A DNA stretch of 64,000 nucleotides from Gemmatimonadota bacterium. Lineage in GTDB: Bacteria > Gemmatimonadota > Gemmatimonadetes > Longimicrobiales > Gaopeijiaceae. The notes below the pieces were generated by a model, which saw nothing but the letters and a program-made list of their open reading frames with translations, was not told the DNA's origin and did no database searches. The stretch spans positions 104,222-168,221 of the forward strand of contig DUBS01000003.1 in assembly GCA_012960225.1 (NCBI GenBank), written 5' to 3'. The position numbers and the translations under genes were made by a program. This document shows, in pieces, positions 43,275 to 53,350 of this stretch. Position 1 is the stretch's first letter. Each line of letters opens with the position of its first letter.

Positions 43275-45701
43275 ATGAATCTGCGGACAGCCAAGAGCTT
43301 CTTACTCATTGCACTCATTATAGGCCTCACCAACTGCGGCTCAGACGGCACGGGACCAGGTACTGATGGCAACTCAGTATCGATCTCCAGAACGTCTGTC
43401 ACCCTCACTTTCCTGGGCGAAACGACTCAATTGACGGCCACAGTGCGCAATAGCAAGAGCGTGCCTGTCAGCGGGCAGGTAACCTGGTCCAGTGGTGCTC
43501 CGACTGTGGCAACTGTGAGTTCCAATGGACTAGTCACGGCAATCGGTAATGGTCAAGCGACACTAACGGCGACCTCCGGAAGCCTATCTGCAACTGCATC
43601 AGCGACAGTGCAGCAGGTTGCTACCAGCTTATCGGTTATATCAGGAAACGCCCAGACTGATACAGTTGGCCAACTACTTACAGAGCCGCTGGTTGCTCGT
43701 GTGGAAGATCAAGGCGGTACTGCCGTATCAGCAGTAAGTGTCAACTTCTCGATCAGCCAGGGCGGCGGATCGCTAAGCGAAACAAGCGTAACCAGTGACA
43801 GTGACGGAAAGGCCTCAACGACCTGGACCTTAGGTACAACGTCCGGTACCCAAAACGTGGCCGCCATAGTCCAGGGAAGCGAGAGCGGGAAAGCTAGTTT
43901 CTCTGCTACGGCGACACCCGGTCCAGCAACCGCATTCAGTAAGGAGTCTGGAGATCAGCAAATCGGGAAAAATAATCGACCTCTCCCAGAACCCGTCGCG
44001 GCTGCAGTGAAAGACGAATTTGGAAATGGAATCGCGGGCATTCCGGTCACTTTTGCTGTGACCGATGGTGGTGGATCTATCAATCCTGCAGATAGCGTGA
44101 CAGGAGAAACAGGGACAGCTGAAGGCACCTGGACCATGGGCGTTGTTGGGGCCAATACACTCACTGCGAGCACAGCTGCATTCCCTGACCTAGAGTTCGC
44201 AGCCACCGCAGAGCTGTATGTGGCAAAGGCCGATCTCACTATCAGTAGTATGGTAGTCAGCCCTGCGAACGCGACTGCTTTCCAGGACCTCACCGTGACA
44301 GCAACAATCACGAATTCAGGTGATTTCACCACCGGCTCAGCCTTTGATGTCCAGCTTCTGCTCGACAACGTCCAAGCCGGAAACACAACCGTTTCTGAGC
44401 TCACGGACAACGCGGAGACTCAGGTCAGCTTTGACGTAGGAAGGCTTGCCTCTGGCCCACATACATTTCAGGTAGTCATCGATCCTAACAATGATATCGA
44501 CGAACACGATGAGGCCAACAACAGTGTAGGACGAAGTGCTCCTGTTGCAGCAGCAACCGAGTTGGTCGCCGGAACGCCGGCCAGGAGCCTTTCGCTTCCA
44601 GACAGCATGGAGCTCCTCTTTAACCTTGAGTTGCCATCATCCAGCAATCTAGTGATCTCAACGTCTGGAGGTTCGGGCGATTTGGATCTCTACGTCCACC
44701 ACGGTCCACGACCGGCGCACCGAGATGATTATAAGTGCCAGTCGGGAAGTCCGATCTCTAGCGAATCATGCACGTTCAATGCCGCAGAACCAGGGGTCTA
44801 TCATATCCTGCTCTTCGCTTGGGACCAGTTCTCCGGTGTGACACTAGAAGCGCAGGTTGGAGGCGATCCCAATCCCTTCAACATTGAGCTTGTATTCCTA
44901 AACGGCGGGACCACCGAGCAAGACGAGGCCTTCCGGACCTCAGCTGCGAAATGGGAAAGCATCATTACAGACGACGTCTACGCCTTCTCCTTTGCAGACA
45001 GTCCTGCCTTAGCGAACGAATGTGTTTCAGGACAACCACTGATCAGTGACGTTGTCGACGATGTGAGGATCTATGTCAGTATCAGGGATATCGATGGCCC
45101 ACAGCCCATATTGGGTCGGGCCGGGCCGTGCTACATACGTGGTCTGTCGGAGCATCCCATCGTTGGTATGATGGAATTCGACATTTACGATTTCGATCGT
45201 ATAACCGACCAAGGACTTCTAATACCGGTTGTGCTCCACGAAATGGGTCATGTGCTGGGTATCGGAACGATTTGGGACCGAAAGGAGCTTCTCGTAAATC
45301 CATCCGCTGTGACCCCATCCGCGGATACGCACTTCATCGGGCCACATGCCATCGCCGCCTTCGATAATGCCGGCGGAGTTAACTATACAGGTGGACAAAA
45401 GGTGCCAGTGGAAAATGAGGCTGGGCCAGGTTCTCAAGACTCGCACTGGAGAGAGGCCGTTTTTAATGCGGAACTCATGAGTCCTTTCGTTGACTCCGGG
45501 GTCCAGAATCCACTAAGCCGTATTACGATTCAGTCTTTAGCGGACCTTGGTTACGGAGTTGATCCGACTCAGAGCGAGCCCTACTCCGTGCCTCTCGCGG
45601 CGGACCTGGTGAGCCCGGATCGTGGGCTAGGTATCGACCTCCGCGATGATATCCGCATAGGACCAATCTTAGTTGTGGGGCCAAAAAAGAGCAGACGTTA
45701 A
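43275..45701 (+). CDS. Ig-domain lipoprotein with leishmanolysin-like (M8) metalloprotease domain
   Basis: 808 residues. Signal/lipobox GLTNC (Cys21), then a Big-2 bacterial Ig domain (VTWSSGAPTVATVSSNGLVT, residues about 40-115). Two Big-1-like repeats follow (about 120-215 and 220-310, each with a GGGS...G.A..TWT.G core), then a CARDB domain (ADLTISSMVVSPANATAFQD), a PPC-like domain, and a C-terminal catalytic domain. Zinc motif VLHEMGHVLGIG has His655 and His659, the distant third ligand is His724 in DSHWRE, and the Met-turn is ELMSP (Met735), the M8 pattern. It is a surface-anchored protease, probably degrading proteins outside the cell. It starts seven bases after the aldehyde dehydrogenase stop, though no functional tie is evident. 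Confidence 0.82.
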   Translation: MNLRTAKSFLLIALIIGLTNCGSDGTGPGTDGNSVSISRTSVTLTFLGETTQLTATVRNSKSVPVSGQVTWSSGAPTVATVSSNGLVTAIGNGQATLTATSGSLSATASATVQQVATSLSVISGNAQTDTVGQLLTEPLVARVEDQGGTAVSAVSVNFSISQGGGSLSETSVTSDSDGKASTTWTLGTTSGTQNVAAIVQGSESGKASFSATATPGPATAFSKESGDQQIGKNNRPLPEPVAAAVKDEFGNGIAGIPVTFAVTDGGGSINPADSVTGETGTAEGTWTMGVVGANTLTASTAAFPDLEFAATAELYVAKADLTISSMVVSPANATAFQDLTVTATITNSGDFTTGSAFDVQLLLDNVQAGNTTVSELTDNAETQVSFDVGRLASGPHTFQVVIDPNNDIDEHDEANNSVGRSAPVAAATELVAGTPARSLSLPDSMELLFNLELPSSSNLVISTSGGSGDLDLYVHHGPRPAHRDDYKCQSGSPISSESCTFNAAEPGVYHILLFAWDQFSGVTLEAQVGGDPNPFNIELVFLNGGTTEQDEAFRTSAAKWESIITDDVYAFSFADSPALANECVSGQPLISDVVDDVRIYVSIRDIDGPQPILGRAGPCYIRGLSEHPIVGMMEFDIYDFDRITDQGLLIPVVLHEMGHVLGIGTIWDRKELLVNPSAVTPSADTHFIGPHAIAAFDNAGGVNYTGGQKVPVENEAGPGSQDSHWREAVFNAELMSPFVDSGVQNPLSRITIQSLADLGYGVDPTQSEPYSVPLAADLVSPDRGLGIDLRDDIRIGPILVVGPKKSRR

Positions 45702-45711
45702 CTAAAGTTAC

Positions 45712-46599
45712 TCAGCTAATTCTAGCCCCTCTATGGATCTCCCTCTCCAGGGTCCGGGTCAAGCAGGTCGGTCCACCACAACCCTTCCTACTAATCTCGA
45801 TGCCTCGGTAGGTATGAACCTCAACTCCCGCTGTTTCTAAACGCCGCCTCGTCTCGCTATTTCCTTCAACCGCCAATACAACACGCGGAGCAATGGCGAG
45901 GACGTTGCACCCCATTGAGGGCTCGTACTCTTCATGTGGAACTTCGATCAACTGGTAACCACGAGCTAGAAGCTCTTGGCGGAATGACATCGGAAGTAGC
46001 GGGGAGTAGACCAACAGTAGATCCTCCGCAAGCGGGCTCACAACCGACATGAGGTGAAAGACGTCACCCGGACCCTGCCAGTCGGGCAAGGGCACCTCGA
46101 GGATCTCAACACCACCTGAGAGAAATTCCTGAAATTGTAGAACTCCTGAGGCATTAGTTCGACGACTCAGACCGATGGCAAGCGTCTCGCTGTCGAGCCA
46201 AACCACGTCACCCCCTTCAAGTGTACCCGGAGCATCGATCAGGCCGACGATATGGATCCCGAGTGCCGGATACTCATCGGCATGAGCTTCCGGTTCTAAG
46301 GCACGAGACTCCTTACCCATCCGACAAAGAACCGCACCTGAATTCGATAAGACCGAAGCATCCCGCATATAGATTGAATCCAAACCAAAGTCTCCACCTC
46401 GGGCCCATTCGACAGTCACTCCTAAGTCTTCAAGCTGTGCGACTAGGGCATCGGACTCCCGGCAAGCCGACTCGTAATTTGGTGCATCCACATAGTTGAG
46501 ATTCTCCCACTGCTCCGCGATCCGACTGGGTGAGATGAAGGCGTCACTCGCGTGCCTCATCAGGACGCGCCGAAGCGGTGATACGTCGGACTGATACAT
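45712..46599 (-). CDS. Dimethylarginine dimethylaminohydrolase/amidinotransferase-fold enzyme
   Basis: 295 residues from the ATG at 46599, with GGGAG five bases upstream; a longer frame to 46659 has an unlikely N-terminus. It belongs to the guanidino-modifying enzyme fold (DDAH, arginine deiminase, amidinotransferase). GGDFGLDSIYMRDASVL has the substrate-binding Asp segment, TLEGGDVVWLD the second, and a histidine lies in PGDVFHLMSVV. The catalytic cysteine is in GGPTCLTRTLER near the C-terminus. It would cleave a guanidine such as dimethylarginine or arginine. The exact substrate is unknown. It is divergent from an amidase across a 179-base region containing a perfect palindrome (46711-46735). 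Confidence 0.82.
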   Translation of the reverse strand: MYQSDVSPLRRVLMRHASDAFISPSRIAEQWENLNYVDAPNYESACRESDALVAQLEDLGVTVEWARGGDFGLDSIYMRDASVLSNSGAVLCRMGKESRALEPEAHADEYPALGIHIVGLIDAPGTLEGGDVVWLDSETLAIGLSRRTNASGVLQFQEFLSGGVEILEVPLPDWQGPGDVFHLMSVVSPLAEDLLLVYSPLLPMSFRQELLARGYQLIEVPHEEYEPSMGCNVLAIAPRVVLAVEGNSETRRRLETAGVEVHTYRGIEISRKGCGGPTCLTRTLEREIHRGARIS

Positions 46600-46710
46600 C
46601 AGAACTCCCACACAATGCACTGTATAGCAGGGATACTGGACAAGGATAATGCCATACACTCCGATCTAACCACCTGGATAGAACGCTTAGAACAGAAGCA
46701 GATCACCGTT

Positions 46711-46735
46711 CGTGAGTGTCGTCACGACACTCACG
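46711..46735. promoter_or_regulatory. 25-base perfect palindrome in divergent promoter region
   Basis: CGTGAGTGTCGT (46711-46722) and ACGACACTCACG (46724-46735) are perfect inverted repeats around a single C. It sits between the divergently transcribed DDAH-like and amidase genes, 44 bases before the amidase start used here and 112 bases before the DDAH-like start. Twelve-base arms are unlikely by chance, so an operator for a dimeric regulator is the likeliest explanation. A hairpin in either 5' leader is the alternative. Confidence 0.55.
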
Positions 46736-46778
46736 TGTCTATGGTTCTGTGTTGTCCTCCCTCCGAAAGGCAAGAGGA

Positions 46779-48287
46779 ATGACCCAAGACGAGTACATCA
46801 GCTACGATGGCAGCGGCCTTGCGCAGCTCATCCGTGCGAAAGAGGTGAAGGCATCGGAGCTTCTTGACCTAGCACTCGAACGAGTTTCGATCCTCAATCC
46901 TGAGGTCAATGCAGTCGTGAGGATCATGGAGGAGGATGCGCGCACTGCAGCTGAGGAATGCCACGCAGCTGGGGTATTCACTGGAGTTCCTTTCCTTGCG
47001 AAGGATTTAGGAAGCCATTTTTCCGGACACCCTACTTCCGCCGGGAGTCGGCTCACCAAGGATATCGTTGCCAAGCAAGATACGGAGCTTGTACGTAGGC
47101 TCCGAGCCACCGGAGTATCCATCTTCGGCAAGACAAACCTACCTGAATTCGGACTCACCCCCTACACGGAACCGGAGTTATGGGGCCCCTGCAGGAACCC
47201 CTGGGATCTGGCTCGAACGCCCGGAGGATCAAGTGGTGGTTCAGGAGCCGCAGTCGCTGCTGGTTTTGCTCCGATGGCAGGGGCCGGAGATGGTGGAGGT
47301 TCAATCCGGATTCCAGGTTCATGCTGCGGCTTGTTTGGCCTCAAGCCTACCCGAGGACGCACCCCAACAGGGCCCTTTCTAGGACAAGTTTGGCGAGGCG
47401 CAACAGTGGAACACATTCTTTCTCGCTCTGTGAGAGACAGCGCAATAATGCTAGACGCAACACACGGAGCTGACCCGGGCGCCCCCTACGAGATCACCAT
47501 GCCCGAACATCCATTTGCTGAAGAACTTGGGCGGGCGCCCGGTCGACTTCGGATCGCTTGGACAACAAAGCCAACCCTAGGTTCAGAGGTGCACCCAGAT
47601 TGCATCATTGCCGTCGAAGAAGCTGTCGGGCTTCTCGAAGATTTGGGGCACGAGCTCATTGAAGCTGAGCCTCAGATCGATGGCAAAGGCTTTGCCCGAG
47701 CCTTTATGCTGATGGTCGCAAGCGAAGTGGGTACCGACATTCACGATGCGGAAACCGTGCTCGGCCGGAGAGCTAAGCGTAGCGAACTAGAACCGGCTAC
47801 CCAGACCCTCAGTCTACTTTCTCAGTCACTCTCTGCCAGAGAATTCGGCAGCGCCCTTCGCCTTCTCGAGCGCGAGGCGCGATCTGTGGGAGCATTCTTT
47901 GAGACGCACGACATGTTACTGACACCCACCATCGCCACACCTCCCGCAAGAATCGGTGAACTTTCTCCAACCCCTACGGAACAACTTCAGCTCCGCATCC
48001 TGGGTTTAATCGGATCAGGACACCTGGTGAAAATGATTGGCTTACTCGATGAGGTAGCCAGGCACGCATTTGATTTCACACCCTGGACACCAGTCTTCAA
48101 CGTCACGGGGCAACCGGCGATGTCGGTACCACTGCACTGGAATCAGGATGGGCTACCCATCGGTATCCATTTCGTAGGTCATTTCGGTGCCGAAGCCACC
48201 TTATTCCGACTCGCTGAGCAACTCGAACGTGCGCAGCCCTGGTTCGATCGACTACCCGAGATCGCTAAGAATCTCCTAAGAACCTAA
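46779..48287 (+). CDS. Amidase (amidase signature family), second copy
   Basis: 502 residues from the ATG at 46779. A longer frame begins at 46716 inside the palindrome and is rejected. The Ser-cisSer-Lys set is present: lysine in [12 protein letters not shown], the [15 protein letters not shown] glycine/serine segment, and the nucleophile serine in [21 protein letters not shown]. The mid-domain is larger than in the amidase at 33704, and the two are diverged. No signal peptide. It likely hydrolyses a small amide. Because it faces the DDAH-like gene across a shared palindrome, both may respond to one regulator and act in a nitrogen-compound pathway (inference). It is convergent with the S9 peptidase gene. 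Confidence 0.86.
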   Translation: MTQDEYISYDGSGLAQLIRAKEVKASELLDLALERVSILNPEVNAVVRIMEEDARTAAEECHAAGVFTGVPFLAKDLGSHFSGHPTSAGSRLTKDIVAKQDTELVRRLRATGVSIFGKTNLPEFGLTPYTEPELWGPCRNPWDLARTPGGSSGGSGAAVAAGFAPMAGAGDGGGSIRIPGSCCGLFGLKPTRGRTPTGPFLGQVWRGATVEHILSRSVRDSAIMLDATHGADPGAPYEITMPEHPFAEELGRAPGRLRIAWTTKPTLGSEVHPDCIIAVEEAVGLLEDLGHELIEAEPQIDGKGFARAFMLMVASEVGTDIHDAETVLGRRAKRSELEPATQTLSLLSQSLSAREFGSALRLLEREARSVGAFFETHDMLLTPTIATPPARIGELSPTPTEQLQLRILGLIGSGHLVKMIGLLDEVARHAFDFTPWTPVFNVTGQPAMSVPLHWNQDGLPIGIHFVGHFGAEATLFRLAEQLERAQPWFDRLPEIAKNLLRT

Positions 48288-48369
48288 AGTGTGATCCGTT
48301 CACTGATCTACGATGGTAGGGAAACCAACTAGCGCCTTATGGCGACCCGTAGGTGCCACGACAGCCCTC

Positions 48370-51204
48370 TTAACATCCCCCCTGAGAGATCACTTTCTTG
48401 GACATCCCTAGTCCAAGAGTTTTGCCTTTCAATATCCCCGGGACACCCTCTTCCATCCATACAGGAGCAGGCGCATCCATGAGGTAATGATCAAAGAACT
48501 GCTGCATTCGAGTAGCCCAGTCCTTTTGATTCTGAGTCTTTCGGAGTCCGTGCGGCTCCCCATTGTAGTTGAGCAACCACACCGGCTTACCCAATCGCCT
48601 AAGTGCCACAAAGAACTCGATTCCCTGTTCCCACGGCACCGCCGTATCCTCGTCATTATGCATCATGAGCACAGGGGTCTCGATCTTGTCCGCAGTAAAG
48701 ATCGGTGAGTTCTCTATGAATCGAAGTGGCTTGTCCCAAAGTGATCCACCAATTCGGCTCTGCGTTCGTTCGTACTGGAACATTCTGCTCATCCCAGTAC
48801 CCCAGCGGATGCCGCCGTACGCACTCACCATGTTGGCCACAGGGGCTCCTGCTTCCGCTGCTGCGAACAGATTTGTACGTGTAACCATGTAGGCGATCTG
48901 ATATCCTCCCCAAGAGTGACCCTGTACTCCGATACGTTCCCGGTCCACAAAGCCTTGATCGACCAGTTTCAAGACACCGGGGACCACAGCATCTAGAGCG
49001 CTTTCGCCTGGATAACCAATCATGTACGGGATGTCCGGGACAAAGAGTAGATATCCCCGGCTAACGTAAAAGCTGCGATTAATGGAAGACCCGCCTGGAG
49101 CGGGCACAGTGTAAGAATGGAGTCCATCTGAAGAGCGCTCATAAAAGTACACCATCATCGGGTACTCTTTCTCAGGATCGAACCCCTCCGGCTTATATAC
49201 TATTCCCTGAAGCGGAATCCCGTCGTTTGAAGACCACTCGACTAACTCGGCTGAACCCCACAAATACTCGTCTTGTTGTGGGTTCGCATCCGTGACCTTA
49301 CGAGCGTCCGTGAAATCTTCATCCGCTACCCAGATATCAGGAAATTCCTGGAAGGTCGAGCGTGTGTAGATATAAACATCCTCCTGCTCTGCCTTACGTA
49401 CCCCACCGAAACTCGCATCCTCCATTACGAGGCGCTCAGGTTCCCCGGCTCCATCAAAATGATCCCGATAGAAGCCGTTCGCTTTTGTATAGATCTCGAA
49501 TGCGTTGAGGTAGATATCCGAATCTGTCGGCACAAAAGGGTTATCAGAATCCATATCTATGACTCTGAACCGAGTATTGGTGGCTCGGCCTGAGCCCTCT
49601 GTGAGATTCCTGGGAGCCGTCACGCCCATAGGGTCGATCGCCCAAATGTCGAACTGATCATAAACCACAAAGGCCTCGTCACCCTCTGTCCAACCTGCAG
49701 CACCATACGACCGCAACGCATCTGGGTGATCATCAAGAATATCGTGGAACGGAACGTTGATAGGGGCCGTAAGATTTATGGTTTCCCCAGTCTCGGTGTT
49801 CGTAGCAAACCATGCCTTCTCAAAACCATCCCATCTTGTCACATACGAACCACCGGGGGAGAGGTTGCCACCACCCCGAATCATCTCGGCAATGCCCTGC
49901 CGCGAGCCATTTCTAACATCAACCAGAAATAGATCTGAGTAACGACCGTCCCATGACACCAGTTGTCTGTACGGGAGATTGCTCGTTCCTAAGGCAATGC
50001 GGCCATCTCCGTTCTCGCTGACCACAACCGTAGGCAGATCCTCTTTCTCTAACTGGACAATGTCGCCACTCCCCATATCCAGCATCGCAGAGTACGTGCG
50101 CCCTCTCTCGTCCTCAGCCTGTAGGAGTTGCATCGGCTGGAGGAAAGGATCCTTCCAATTCCAGATGTCAACGACAACACGCTCGTCGTCAGGTGTTTCG
50201 TCCTCTTGTTCAGGCTCGGGGGCAAGCCTCGTACCGAAAAATACACGTTCCCCCGACTTTGAGAATGACACTTCACCATCCTCACTCGGTGCCCATCCCA
50301 CCGGCAGTCCATCCGAACCCAATCGCGCCCGGCCTGTTGCCGTGCCGCCGGCCGAGGTATAAAGCGAGAAACGTGGGGCTTCTCGATCTCGATCATCACG
50401 ATCAGTCAAGAACGCTACCGATCCTTCATCTGAAACAACAAGCTGTATATAGCGCCCCTCGCCAGTGGCGACTACCTCCACGGAACCACCGGAAGAAACT
50501 TCAAAAACCCCATCAGCAGCTCCATCTTCTCCTGATGAAGTGAAGAACAGGGTTGAGCCATCAGCAGCGAATTCATAGCTCACCACATTCTCAAAACTCT
50601 GCTCCTGCCCTGAACTGAGTTCTCGTACCACGAGTGAGCTACCGTCATCCGTGCGGGGAGCTTCATCCGCGTCACCATCTTCTTCGCCCTCTTCTGGATC
50701 TGGCGCTTCTTCCTCATCCGCGTCGTCCTCTCCTTCTAGCAAGTATGCAATCCGGTCGCCCACATCCTCTGGTATACTGAACGATCGTACCCTTTCTCTG
50801 CGAAAAGTGGACAGGTCCGACAAGCTCACCACAACCAATGAATCCTTCGGTTCGTTGTCCTCTTCTTCGTTCTGACCTTGAGTGCCAGCTTCAGCTGAGG
50901 AGTCCTCCATTGGGGTAATAAGAGCTACCAGATATCCGGCGTCCGCTGTAAAGCGCGCAGAAGTAGCGCGCTCGATCTCTAGTGAGCGGGTATCGCTAAG
51001 GCTCCGTAGCAACAAGGTGGCCTCTCCATCTCCCGGCACCAGCCTATAGGCAAGCCAAAGACCATCGCTTGAAACAGCAACATTCTGGATTCGATTCCAG
51101 ACGTCATAGTCTGCGTGATCAAGTGGTCGTTTTTCCTGTCCCCCAAGAGAAACGGTTTCGATGACAAGGAGCAGCGATGCTAGAGCCGGGGTTGCAATCT
51201 TCAT
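48370..51204 (-). CDS. Secreted S9-family prolyl oligopeptidase-type peptidase
   Basis: 944 residues from the ATG at 51204, which gives a signal peptide (KIATPALASLLLVIETVSLGG). A longer frame to 51267 overlaps the divergent gene's upstream region. A long N-terminal beta-propeller region contains an acidic, Glu/Asp-rich insertion around residues 150-190 (EEEAPDPEEGEEDGDADEAP). The C-terminal alpha/beta-hydrolase domain (about 690-940) carries the nucleophile in GVQGHSWGGYQIAYM, the aspartate in HNDEDTAVPWEQG and the histidine in NGEPHGLRKT. It resembles dipeptidyl/acylaminoacyl peptidases and cleaves peptides outside the inner membrane. The acidic insertion is unusual. Confidence 0.85.
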   Translation of the reverse strand: MKIATPALASLLLVIETVSLGGQEKRPLDHADYDVWNRIQNVAVSSDGLWLAYRLVPGDGEATLLLRSLSDTRSLEIERATSARFTADAGYLVALITPMEDSSAEAGTQGQNEEEDNEPKDSLVVVSLSDLSTFRRERVRSFSIPEDVGDRIAYLLEGEDDADEEEAPDPEEGEEDGDADEAPRTDDGSSLVVRELSSGQEQSFENVVSYEFAADGSTLFFTSSGEDGAADGVFEVSSGGSVEVVATGEGRYIQLVVSDEGSVAFLTDRDDRDREAPRFSLYTSAGGTATGRARLGSDGLPVGWAPSEDGEVSFSKSGERVFFGTRLAPEPEQEDETPDDERVVVDIWNWKDPFLQPMQLLQAEDERGRTYSAMLDMGSGDIVQLEKEDLPTVVVSENGDGRIALGTSNLPYRQLVSWDGRYSDLFLVDVRNGSRQGIAEMIRGGGNLSPGGSYVTRWDGFEKAWFATNTETGETINLTAPINVPFHDILDDHPDALRSYGAAGWTEGDEAFVVYDQFDIWAIDPMGVTAPRNLTEGSGRATNTRFRVIDMDSDNPFVPTDSDIYLNAFEIYTKANGFYRDHFDGAGEPERLVMEDASFGGVRKAEQEDVYIYTRSTFQEFPDIWVADEDFTDARKVTDANPQQDEYLWGSAELVEWSSNDGIPLQGIVYKPEGFDPEKEYPMMVYFYERSSDGLHSYTVPAPGGSSINRSFYVSRGYLLFVPDIPYMIGYPGESALDAVVPGVLKLVDQGFVDRERIGVQGHSWGGYQIAYMVTRTNLFAAAEAGAPVANMVSAYGGIRWGTGMSRMFQYERTQSRIGGSLWDKPLRFIENSPIFTADKIETPVLMMHNDEDTAVPWEQGIEFFVALRRLGKPVWLLNYNGEPHGLRKTQNQKDWATRMQQFFDHYLMDAPAPVWMEEGVPGILKGKTLGLGMSKKVISQGGC

Positions 51205-51393
51205 GGTTTCATCTGTCCAAGGCCTGTGTGTAAGAGGCACGGTACCGAGCGCTCCGACGGACGGCAACGACCCTGCCTAGCATACACCGACTATTATCCT
51301 TCCCGATTGACTAAATCCTGGAACTCTGGCGAGGTCTGCAGATCCCACGCAGGTTTCTTCCCACTCAGTTCCCAAATAGATGGAGCACCGCGC

Positions 51394-53322
51394 ATGGAAC
51401 AGCGCTCCTTATCAACATTAACAGTCTTCGCTTTCCTTCTGCTTCCCTCGGTTCTGCCCGCTCAAGGCACAGCCAATGGTGAGTGGCATGTCTACGGTGG
51501 CGATGCCGCCCATACGCGGTATACGCCACTGGACCAAATCGATGCATCTAATGCATCCGATCTTGAAATCGTCTGGCGTTGGAATGCAAGAAACTTTGGA
51601 CCAAACCCATTTGCTCAGACACAAGCGACACCACTGATGATCAACGGTGTGCTTTATGCTACAGCGGGCAGACGTCGCAGCGTGGTCGCGATCGACCCTG
51701 GGACTGGTGAAACTTTGTGGACCTGGCGAATAGATGAAGGGGAACGCCTCCAAGCAGCCCCCCGACCAAATTCGGGGCGCGGAGTCGCGTACTGGGAAGA
51801 CCCAGATGGAAATGGTCGGATCTTGGTCGTCACCCCCGGATATCATTTGGTCGCCCTCGATGCCGATACTGGCTACGAGGTTGAGAGCTTCGGTGAGCAA
51901 GGGACCGTAGACCTCATGGAGGACCACAGGGCTCGTGACGGCATTGATATGGTTGGTTCTATCGGAGCCAGTTCCACGGCGGCCGTTGTCGGTGACGTGA
52001 TCGTTGTAGGATCGGCACACCATGTGGGTGCGCGACCACCCTCAAGGGTTAACACCCCAGGCGATGTCCGTGGATACGATGCTGCCACAGGAAATCTTCT
52101 TTGGACATTCCACACCATCCCAGAGCCAGGAGAACTGGGCGTTGATACATGGGAAAATGATTCTTGGTCCTACACGGGCAACGCGGCCGTCTGGGCACAA
52201 ATCTCACATGACCCGGAAACTGGGTTTGTTTACCTGCCTACAGAAGCTCCCACCGGTGACTACTACGGTGGGCATAGGCATGGCAACAACCTCTTTTCGA
52301 CCAGCATCGTATGCCTGGATTCGAAAACTGGCGAGCGTGTGTGGCACTTTCAGACAATCCACCACGATATCTGGGACTGGGACAATCCCTCTGCGCCAAT
52401 TCTTGCAGATCTCGTGATCGACGGAGTAGAACGCAAAATTGTAGCTCTGATTACGAAACAGGGCTTCGTGTTCGTGTTTGATCGACTAACCGGTGACCCC
52501 ATCTGGCCGATTGAAGAAAGACCGGTACCTCAGACTGATACTCCGGGTGAGTGGACGTCTCCAACACAGCCGTTTCCAACCAAACCTGCGCCGTTTGACA
52601 GACAGGGCTTCAGCGAAGACGATCTCATCAATTTCACACCGGATATCAGGGCTCGGGCAGCCGAAGTGGCCAGCCAATACCGGATGGGGCCAATCTATGC
52701 GCCACCTTCTTTGGCTAACCACCCCGATGGCACGAAAGGGATGCTTTCGCTGCCTACATCCACGGGTGGGTCTAACTGGGAGGGTGGGGCCCTGGATCCA
52801 GAGACTGGACACCTCTATGTAGGATCCTATACGAGGGCGTCTGTGCTAGGTCTTGTAGAGGGTGGCAACCGCTCAGATATGGATTACATCAGAGGTGGCG
52901 GCGGAGCACAAGTAGCTCCGGGTGTTTCAATCGTAAAGCCACCATGGGGACGGATTACGGCAATCGACCTTACAACCGGGGAACATGCCTGGATGATCGC
53001 TAACGGTGACACACGACCTCGGATTGCTGAAGCCCTTGGGCTCGAGCTTGCAGATCTTCCCAGGACCGGCAAGCCGTCACGTGCTGGCTTGCTTGTGACA
53101 AGCACCTTGCTATTCGCAGGCGAAGGAATATCGGGTGATCCGGTTTTCAGGGCTCATGACAAGGCAACCGGGAGCATCTTGGCAGAGATTGAGATCCCAG
53201 GTACTCAAGTCGGGCTACCGATGTCATACATGTATGAGGGCAAGCAGTACGTAGTCGTTGCGATCGGAAGCAGGGGCCAACCAGCCGAGATCATAGCACT
53301 CGCGTTGCCTGACTCAGAATAG
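51394..53322 (+). CDS. Secreted PQQ-dependent dehydrogenase (quinoprotein)
   Basis: 642 residues from the ATG at 51394, with GGAG eight bases upstream. The frame upstream to 51226 overlaps the divergent S9 gene and has no protein character. A signal peptide ends VLPAQG. The body is an eight-bladed beta-propeller: EWHVYGGDAAHTRYTPLDQI opening, DPGTGETLWTWR repeats, GYDAATGNLLWTFHTIPEPG and VWHFQTIHHDIWDWDNPS, ending MYEGKQYVVVAIG. These are the tryptophan-docking blades of PQQ alcohol/glucose dehydrogenases. It is probably a periplasmic dehydrogenase passing electrons to ubiquinone or a cytochrome. The substrate is unclear. No PQQ-biosynthesis gene is in the window. It has no haem domain. Confidence 0.87.
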   Translation: MEQRSLSTLTVFAFLLLPSVLPAQGTANGEWHVYGGDAAHTRYTPLDQIDASNASDLEIVWRWNARNFGPNPFAQTQATPLMINGVLYATAGRRRSVVAIDPGTGETLWTWRIDEGERLQAAPRPNSGRGVAYWEDPDGNGRILVVTPGYHLVALDADTGYEVESFGEQGTVDLMEDHRARDGIDMVGSIGASSTAAVVGDVIVVGSAHHVGARPPSRVNTPGDVRGYDAATGNLLWTFHTIPEPGELGVDTWENDSWSYTGNAAVWAQISHDPETGFVYLPTEAPTGDYYGGHRHGNNLFSTSIVCLDSKTGERVWHFQTIHHDIWDWDNPSAPILADLVIDGVERKIVALITKQGFVFVFDRLTGDPIWPIEERPVPQTDTPGEWTSPTQPFPTKPAPFDRQGFSEDDLINFTPDIRARAAEVASQYRMGPIYAPPSLANHPDGTKGMLSLPTSTGGSNWEGGALDPETGHLYVGSYTRASVLGLVEGGNRSDMDYIRGGGGAQVAPGVSIVKPPWGRITAIDLTTGEHAWMIANGDTRPRIAEALGLELADLPRTGKPSRAGLLVTSTLLFAGEGISGDPVFRAHDKATGSILAEIEIPGTQVGLPMSYMYEGKQYVVVAIGSRGQPAEIIALALPDSE

Positions 53323-53350
53323 CCCTTGAGCATGAAATGAAGGGAGAAGC

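Noticed and set aside
46716-46778. Upstream extension of the second amidase
   Set aside because: The extension begins in the perfect palindrome, shows no family similarity, and the ATG at 46779 gives the expected N-terminus.
51226-51393. Extended N-terminus of the PQQ dehydrogenase
   Set aside because: The extension lacks a signal peptide and family residues, while the ATG at 51394 has GGAG upstream and an immediate signal peptide.
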